Below are positions 57,475 to 64,000 of a stretch of DNA of 64,000 nucleotides, piece after piece. The notes under the pieces are model-generated. The model did not search any database. It was not told the origin of the DNA and saw only the letters and a program-made list of their open reading frames with translations. Source of the stretch: Muscardinus avellanarius (Eukaryota; Chordata; Mammalia; Rodentia; Gliridae); the NCBI GenBank assembly GCA_963383645.1, contig OY726572.1, forward strand, positions 24,621,292-24,685,291. The letters run 5' to 3'. Each line of letters begins with the position of its first letter. Position 1 is the first letter of the stretch. The translations under genes were made by a program, and so were the position numbers.

Positions 57475-57859
57475 CGATGGCTAATTTGACTTGTCAATTT
57501 TATTGGGCCAAAGGATGCCCAGAGAGCTGATAAAATATTATTTCTGGGTGTGTCTATGAGGATATTTCTGGAAGAAATCAGCATTTTGAGTCAGTAAACT
57601 GAATAAAGAAGATCTGCCTTCACCCATGTGTGCAGGCAGCATCCAATCCTTGAAGACTTGGATAAAATGAAAAGGTGGAGAAAGGGAAAATTCTCTTTTC
57701 TTAAGCGAGGACATCCATCTTCTCCTGCCCTCAGGCCTCAGAGCACCTAACTTTCCTGCCTTTGAACTCATACTGAAGCTTTCTGAGGAGCCAGCTTGCA
57801 GGCAGCAGATGGTGGGATGTCTCAACCTCTGTGAGTCAGTTCCTATAAGTAGCCCCTGT

Positions 57860-57914
<55 letters not shown>

Positions 57915-58045
57915 ATGTGTGCGTGTGCACATGTGCGTGTCTGTCTCGGTCACTCTCAATGTCTCCCTTCCCCCCCACGCACACACATGCACACACACAC
58001 ACACACACACACGTTCCTTCTGTCCTCTCTCTGGAGAACCCTAAT
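57475..58045 (+). mobile_element. Old mammalian repeat, copy 2 (caacttgactgggc family)
   Basis: ATTTGACTTGTCAATTTTAT, GGATGCCCAGAGAGCTGATA, TCTGGGTGTGTCTATGAGGA, GAACTCATACTGAAGC, CAGCTTGCAGGCAGCAGATG and CTCTCTGGAGAACCCTAATG are in the same order as at 28470-28970. The AT-simple section of this family has become (TG)n and (CA)n tracts here. Confidence 0.75.
57863..58012. repeat. (TG)n and (CA)n facing pair
   Basis: A TG run of about 50 bases (57863-57912) with a decayed TG tail, a 30-base spacer rich in C/T, then CA-rich sequence from 57976 to 58012. The two runs are reverse complements and could pair into a hairpin. Confidence 0.9.
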
Positions 58046-59924
58046 GCAAATACCATGTTCTATTTTCCCTACAAGGTTGTAACCCCTTAAAGATCAGAAA
58101 CCAATTCTTTCCATATTTTACATATTTCATATCCTCGCCATGGTTTCACGTTCTGCTGGAACACAGGCTCTCAGAGGACAAGGACTTGCCTCTTATTTGT
58201 ACCCACATCCTCTGCACAGAGTAAGTGCATTTAAGTATTTATCAAAGGAAATAGTGTAATATTTATTAAAGAAAATAGTTTTTATGTTCAGGGGGACCCA
58301 CTACATAGCTTTAGGCACAGCAGCTATGTAGTAAACGCTTAGAATTCATACAAGGTGGAGCACCTGCTCCTCCCCCTGGGAGGAAGGCTGCTCATGAGAC
58401 TGACTGAGAGGCCTGGAATCTGGGAACAGCCGTACTCACATCTATTCTCTCCTTCCATTGACAAAAGAGGCGTTTGCAAGAGCAGGCTCAAATCAAATGT
58501 CAGGAACTCGAAGAAAGCAAAGCCTAGGGCTTGGGCTTGAAGTATTTAAGATGCTCCCTTCCGCAGCACTGCAATCCATGACACACTGAGGTCCAACTCA
58601 AGACCCTTCTGCTGTGGAGTCAGCTGTGAACGTGACAGCGGGTGCTGTGAATGGGGGTCTCTTCAGAGCTGAACGTGAAGGACACACCTAGGCCACAAGT
58701 CAGGAATAAAGGCTTGTGGACCTCGGACACTGGAGTGTCTGAAGACATGCGCATCTGACTGGTTCAGACCCACTGCTAGCCAATTCCCGGGACACTCTCT
58801 TTCCTCCGTAAGTCTCTGTGTCCTGCGGTTATGTCATCTTGAATCTCAAAGTTGAAGGCACTGAGCTGGCGGTGTTGGCATGAGCACTCGTTTCAGACTC
58901 GTGGCTATTTAGGGGAAAGAGGGAAGAAAGAATAACAACCCAAGCCACAAAAGTACCCATGAGACCTCTCTATAGAGAAAGTGCCGCCCATGCCTGTTTC
59001 TGGGTGCCACTATTCAATAATAAACTTGGCCTCACCGAGGGCGAGTGTGAGCCTGTGACAGCCAGCATGCCTCCCTCTTGCAGCAGTTAACCACCTGCTG
59101 CTGGGAAGGAAGTCTTGGTCCCCACAGCAGGGAGGTGGCCAGCTCACCCAGTGGATCAGGCCTAGGCCGGGTACTAGGAGTTCAAGTCTCTCCCTGCTTC
59201 CGTCGGGGACTCGTGGCCTGATCTGTCCTTTGGACCACAGATGAGAGCAAAGGAGCCCTCGAAGGCCACTCTGAGTCAGGGCTTGTTGGGCTATAACCCA
59301 GGGTGGAACTGGGGCCTGAGCACACCTGAGAGGATCCTGCTAGGAAGGCGTGGCCAGGGAAGGAAGGAAGCTTCCAGGAGGGGGGCCTAGGCGAGGGGAA
59401 GAAGGAAAGGATGGGCTACTGAAAAATTCCATCTAAGGATACCACCTGGCCCTTCTCCTGCCCGGATGCGATTTTGAGGACTAGGACCTGTTAATAAAAC
59501 AGGGACCACAGAGAGCATCGAATCTGGGACTTTCTTTTACAAAAAGTGAAAACCGAGGCCACCTAACATTAAGGGACTAGCCCAACGACCAGCTGCTGGC
59601 CAGAGGCAGGGCTGTGAGGACTGGCACCCAGGCCCATCTCAGGACCCTTCCCCACCAACCCAGACCTGATAGGGTGCTGAACAGAGCTGGAGGGCAGCCA
59701 AGTCCTGAAGGACAAAAGAAAGCAGGTCAGAGGGTATCAGATGGGGTCACGAACAGGAACGTCAGCCTCTCAGAGTATGACAGGGGACTGTAGAATGAGA
59801 CAGATTACACAAAAAAGGGCACTTTGCAGAGCTGATACTCGGAGCACAACATGACTAACTCATGGGGCCCTACTATAGTACTCGTAGTGATGTAGTGTAA
59901 ATATTGCTTACGGGAGCATTTTTC
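58046..59924. other. Intergenic sequence, mostly unique
   Basis: A possible L2-like piece lies at 58120-58260 (GGCTCTCAGAGGACAAGGAC, GTAAGTGCATTTAAG). The remainder is unique GC-moderate DNA with no gene recognised. Confidence 0.4.
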
Positions 59925-60028
59925 TCACCAGCCCCTGAGTTTCTTGAGGGCAGGATCTGTGTGTGTCTGTCCGTGGGTCCCTGGTGCACTCCCTGGTAAA
60001 GGAATGGGTGCATAAATGAGTAGATGTC
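59925..60028 (+). mobile_element. L2 3' end, plus strand
   Basis: GAGTTTCTTGAGGGCAGGAT, GTGGGTCCCTGGTGCACTCC and GGGTGCATAAATGAGTAGA are a short L2 3' terminus. Confidence 0.65.
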
Positions 60029-60044
60029 AGCGGGGCTCCTGGGG

Positions 60045-60205
60045 CATCGGCTCTGAAGCTCAGCTCTGACACTTGTCAGCTATAAACCTAGAGCAAGGAA
60101 CTGCAGAATGGGATAATAACAGCGCTCACTTCGTAGAGCTGTGTGGGGATTAAACGAGATCAGCCATTTGAAGAGCGTGATAAAGATTCGCTATTTCTAG
60201 GATGA
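60045..60205 (+). mobile_element. MIR, plus strand
   Basis: GCTCAGCTCTGACACTTGTC, GCAGAATGGGATAATAACAG and GGGGATTAAACGAGATCAGC are a MIR 3' half. Confidence 0.75.
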
Positions 60206-60408
60206 CTATTTTTAGGAGACAGAACGAAGCCGGTGCGTAGGAAGGGGAGTATGTTAAATAAGACTGGAGAAAGGCTCACAGTACAGTGGGAAGTCTAGGC
60301 TGAGGTCTGCTGGGTGTCTTAGTTTCCTCTTATCACCCCAATTCTGTCTCCCTTGCCACTGAAATTTCTGGAATCCACCCAATCATCTGGATTTAAAATT
60401 CAAGGCAT

Positions 60409-60628
60409 GCCGGGCACGGTGGCACACGCTTGTAATCCCAGCATTCGGGAGGCTGAGACGGGAGGATCGCGGTTCACAGACAGCCTCAGCTACTTAGTGA
60501 GGCCCTCTGCAATTCAGTGAGACTCTGTTACAAAATAAAGAATAAAAATAGGGCAGGGGGTGTGGCTCAGAGGTCAAATGCCCCTGGGTTCCACTCCCAG
60601 ACCCACAAACAACAACAACAGCAAAAAT
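60409..60628 (+). mobile_element. B1-dID SINE, plus strand, young-looking
   Basis: GCCGGGCACGGTGGCACACG through CCACTCCCAGACCCAC, with an AACAACAACA tail. A duplicate AAATTCAAGGCA / AAGTTCAAGGCA flanks it (about 60396 and 60630). Confidence 0.94.
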
Positions 60629-60641
60629 AAAGTTCAAGGCA

Positions 60642-62269
60642 AAGTTGCCCATCTCCAGTCCACGTTGTGATACAAATCCTTGTTTAGAGGATGGCCGAGG
60701 CAATGAGCATCCCTGCTCTTTTAGATTCTGTGAATGGGGTCATTTCAGAGTCTGGGAAGGGGTCTGGGAGGAGTATCTGGGAGGAGCATATGATGATGAC
60801 CAGCAGCCAGCCACACTGTGCACTGGATCCTCTGGGCTGTGTTGGACAGGGTACTAGCATGGGCTGAGCAAGGTCAGTCTTTCATTTTTTACTGCTTCTC
60901 TTCCTAATGTGAAAACAGATAACATGAAGGCAGGTGTACAGATAGTGGGTTCCCGGGACAAGGGCCAGCCTTCCCAGGCAAGGGTCAACACCACATGGGG
61001 GAGACAAGGGCTGTGTAGGCATTCTTTATAGAGTGAGGCTAAGAAGTGACTTGCTGTGTACACCCCTTCTTTAGTATTTTCCCTGTCCCATTTTTTTTTT
61101 TACTTGTTTGACAAGCTATAACTCTTATTCCTAGACTGACCCTCCTTCCTGCCAATTGCTGGACCAAGTAGTAGCATCAGGACACCCTCAGCACCTTTTC
61201 TCTCATCTTTAATGGCAGGATCTCCATGAATGATGTCCTTCATTCTTCACAATATAGAGCTCACGTTTGGCCATGGTCATCCTCCTGCCTTCTCTGTTCC
61301 ACCACAGCCTAGTTTTCCATGTTAGCCTGGTTCTTGGTCCTAGAGCCCTGTGTCTGGTTGTGGACCTCGGCCTGAGCCTGTACCACTGGTGATATAGTAT
61401 TGGACCAGGAGGGCAACACCACAACTCTGAAATCTCACTGGCTAAAGTTCCAGCCCAGGCTCCTCCTCCACTGTCTAATCTCCTAAGTGTGAGCTGCCCT
61501 TGCCCTGCCTACGAGGGTGCTCACACCCCCATGTAAGTTCTGCTTCCTGTCATCCTTCCCAGGACAACCAGCTATGTTCTGGAAATGTCCCTTTAGAATA
61601 TGTGGTGACAGCATTTCTTCCCTGATGCCTGAAAGATGATCATGAAAAGATGAAGAACTTGAATAGATCGGTAAGGACATGATACAGAAAAGTTGTCCAT
61701 AGACTCAAAAGGATTTGTTAATAACCACTTATGCTGCAAGGGAGACCCAGAACACATACTCACGAATGGCTCAAGGCTGCGGAGATACAGAGGGATATCA
61801 ATTCCTCATCTTCCCAACACACAATGAGTAAGCACCTATGTTCAAAGAGCTAACTAGGCTCTGCAGGGGGGTTAGAAGTGAATAAGAAGAAGTTTTATAT
61901 GCAAGGAACTTAAGACAAGCATCCCTACACAAAGTCGAATACAGGACCAAATGAAATACCCATAAGTAGACACACTTTAATAATGAGGCCTGGTCACATT
62001 GGAAGGAGAAGAATTGTTACTCATGGGCTTTAGCCAGAATAAAGATCTTAGAGCTCATAAATTAGGGAAGAGAGAGCCAAGAGTTTTCTAGAACTGGTGA
62101 GGATAACAAAGTGATATCTGAGAGAAAATCACGAGTCCTACCTAGGTCTGTTGCCCAATAAGAGTTTCACATTTTGGAGAAAGAATCTTCTAACATCATG
62201 CTGATTTTCAGAGTTCCTGAAATATTTTCATGCCAGATGTTATCGCCCTTTTGAAGAGGGTTAGGAAGA
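60642..62269. other. Intergenic sequence, nothing recognised
   Basis: Unique DNA. A reverse-strand stretch at 61200-61430 has coding-like runs in different frames but with stops and no family I recognise, so I do not call a pseudogene. Confidence 0.4.
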
Positions 62270-62497
62270 TATTAGTCTTCCCATCGCAAACAAAAAGAAA
62301 TTCAAAAGTTAAAAATAACATCCTTGATAGATGAATGTCCAGGTAAGTATATAAAAGATGTTCAACATCATTAGTCATTATGGAAATTCAAATTAGAACT
62401 GCAGTGAGATACCACCACACCCCACTACAGTGGCTGAAATAAAAAGGACTGACAACACCAAATGTTGACAAGGATATTGAGCAACTAGAACTCTTAC
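62270..62497 (+). mobile_element. L1 fragment, plus strand
   Basis: AAAGATGTTCAACATCATTA, GTCATTATGGAAATTCAAAT, GTGAGATACCACCACACCCC and CCAAATGTTGACAAGGATAT are the standard L1 ORF2 3' passage. Confidence 0.85.
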
Positions 62498-62499
62498 GG

Positions 62500-62705
62500 A
62501 CTGATGGTAAAGCACACCCGAAATCCTAACTACTCAAGAGGCTGAGGCAGGAGGATTGTAAGTTCAAGGCCAGCCTAGGCAACTTGGTGATCCTATCTCA
62601 AGATAATTGTTTTGTAAAGAGGCTGGGGATGTAGCTCAGTAGTAAAGTACTTACCTAGCATGTATGAGAACCTGAGTTAGACTCCCACTTTCTCATAAAG
62701 AAAAA
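62500..62705 (+). mobile_element. B1-dID SINE, older form close to separate B1 and ID, plus strand
   Basis: B1-like arm AGGCTGAGGCAGGAGGATTG, AGTTCAAGGCCAGCCTAGGC, then an ID arm GGCTGGGGATGTAGCTCAGT, TACTTACCTAGCATG. The arms keep ancestral B1 and ID text that the other copies have lost. Confidence 0.88.
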
Positions 62706-64000
62706 GAAAATTAAGATACTTTGCTTTCTGTCACCCAGCTCGAGCCTGGCTAAGCCTAACCTCCTACCCCTTGGCACATCAAGTTGTCAAGATGGGCTTT
62801 GAAGTGGGGCGTGCGGGATGTAGAGGCCTGTGCTCATTGTCTTTCATGGGCTGGCTGGGGTAAGGGGGAAAGATGGGGGAGCCCTAGAGCAAGGACATCA
62901 GGAGAGTAGAAACAGAAGCCAGGCAGAAAGTGGCAGCTACTGAGCAGCAATTGGGCTCAGGCAGAGGGGACAGAGAAGAGAGGGAGGGAGGGGGTATTGC
63001 AGAGCAGCAGAGGAGTAAAGGCCTCCTACCAAGGTGCTCCACAGGGGGCTTGCATTCCAGGGGTACCCCAAACAAAGATGTAGCTTCTCTTACTAGATGC
63101 TGGATCTAAAGTGCTTCTTAGTTCCCTCTAAGATGGACCACAAAGGCCTCTGGACTGGATTTTCTGAGCAGGGACAAGAGGCCAAGGGAGAGGCACGGTT
63201 CTCCCTCAGGGAGGTGGCCCAGCTGCACAGACCTGTTTGCTTTTGTGGGTTCCTGGAATCCCCTGGTGGGCCACGTGCCAGGTGTACCCTGGGGATGCTA
63301 TTTGGATAATATTTGAGAGTAGCTGGTATTGGGTGTCTTCATCTTCTCTCCATCACAAAGGTCTATATTAGAGGATGCCAACCTAATAGTAAGCTAGTTA
63401 GTTCCATTTTTGCAAAAAGTAGAGATGACAGTTTCATACTACATTGCATCGCTAAGTGCCTTGATTGTTACAGAGGAATCGGCATGTTCTTCCTTAGTAA
63501 ATACACAGACATCTTTTTCCCTTTGAAACGGAGTTTAATAACTCCAACCTTGTTCACTTTGCTGCCAGGGCTCTGCCTATCCAGGGGAAAGAAGAACCAC
63601 CCAGGAGCAGGTGAGCAACACATTTATTCGTATTCTTCCTTTTATTTATTAGCAAGTTGCTTGACCCCTCTGGGTGTCAGTTTCTGTAAAGCAAGAGCAC
63701 TGGACTAGATACCCCTTGAAGGTCCTCTGGCTCTCACTTCAGCCCCGACACCAGTCATACTGACATTTCCTGCTGTAAATGTAGCTGGGAAGGGCTATTC
63801 AGGGAGCTCACTGGCTGGTCGTCACTCACTCTTTAGGCACTAACTGAATACAGTTCAACGCATTAGAGACTTCTTGAAGAGAACCATCAATAGCATGGCC
63901 CCTTCCCTTAAGAGCCTTACGAACTACTGAAGGGAAAACATTCTTGGGCAAATATTTGAGGATAATTTTAAGGGAGAAAAATATTGGCCGATGAATATCA
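62706..64000. other. Intergenic sequence with a weak MIR
   Basis: Unique DNA with a probable MIR at 63645-63730 (CAAGTTGCTTGACCCCTCTG, GTGTCAGTTTCTGTAAAGC). The 131-codon plus frame at 63313-63708 overlaps that repeat and shows no known domain. Confidence 0.45.

Noticed and set aside
57538..58056. 172-codon minus frame with a Thr-His repeat
   Set aside because: The repeats come from TG/CA microsatellites in an old interspersed repeat.
61200..61430. Possible processed pseudogene on the minus strand
   Set aside because: Runs such as AKRELYIVKNEG look protein-like but I could not match them to any gene, and frames shift and stop. Too weak to call.
62620..62705. tRNA gene suggested by GGCTGGGGATGTAGCTCAGT
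   Set aside because: It is the tRNA-derived arm of a SINE; no cloverleaf with a proper acceptor stem is formed and an A-rich tail follows.
19670..64000. LCLAT1 or another downstream gene
   Set aside because: No exon of a recognisable protein was found; the human map places LCLAT1 further away.

Overview
This is a stretch of mammalian nuclear chromosome, not a microbial or viral sequence. The interspersed repeats point to a squirrel-family rodent (Sciuridae: marmot, ground squirrel or tree squirrel). More than twenty copies of a B1-plus-tRNA-like dimer SINE (the B1-dID type) are scattered through the window, together with single tRNA-Ala-like ID elements and a short L1 3' end of a kind I associate with squirrels. 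The species cannot be fixed from sequence alone.

Only one protein-coding gene is supported: LBH (limb bud and heart development, a small transcriptional co-regulator). Bases 1-17085 read as the intron before its last exon. The terminal exon begins at 17086, encodes the last 62 residues and stop (17086-17274), and carries a 3' UTR of about 2.4 kb ending near 19670. The promoter and the exon or exons for residues 1-43 lie upstream of the window. From about 19670 to 64000 I see no exon of any gene. On the human map this would be the long interval between LBH and LCLAT1, which fits.

The intron and downstream DNA are built from old repeats (MIR, L2, L1M, hAT and Tigger DNA elements, an LTR end) split by younger squirrel SINEs, separated by unique sequence. 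A few unique blocks look like possible regulatory elements: a SOX-like motif cluster in the intron (10620-11060) and TAAT-rich blocks downstream (31560-31700, 42340-42660, 43840-44050, 55190-55400).

The most unusual structure is an inverted duplication of about 432 bp. One arm (16621-17052) ends 33 bases before the LBH terminal exon; the other (22685-23117) lies about 3 kb past the poly(A) site in reverse orientation. An uninterrupted 18-unit CAG repeat in the 3' UTR, several SINE-in-SINE insertions and a facing TG/CA pair are also notable. I found no evidence of an undescribed biological system. The many open frames of 60-250 codons look like chance frames in repeats or GC-rich DNA. Repeat names and boundaries were judged by eye and may be off by tens of bases.
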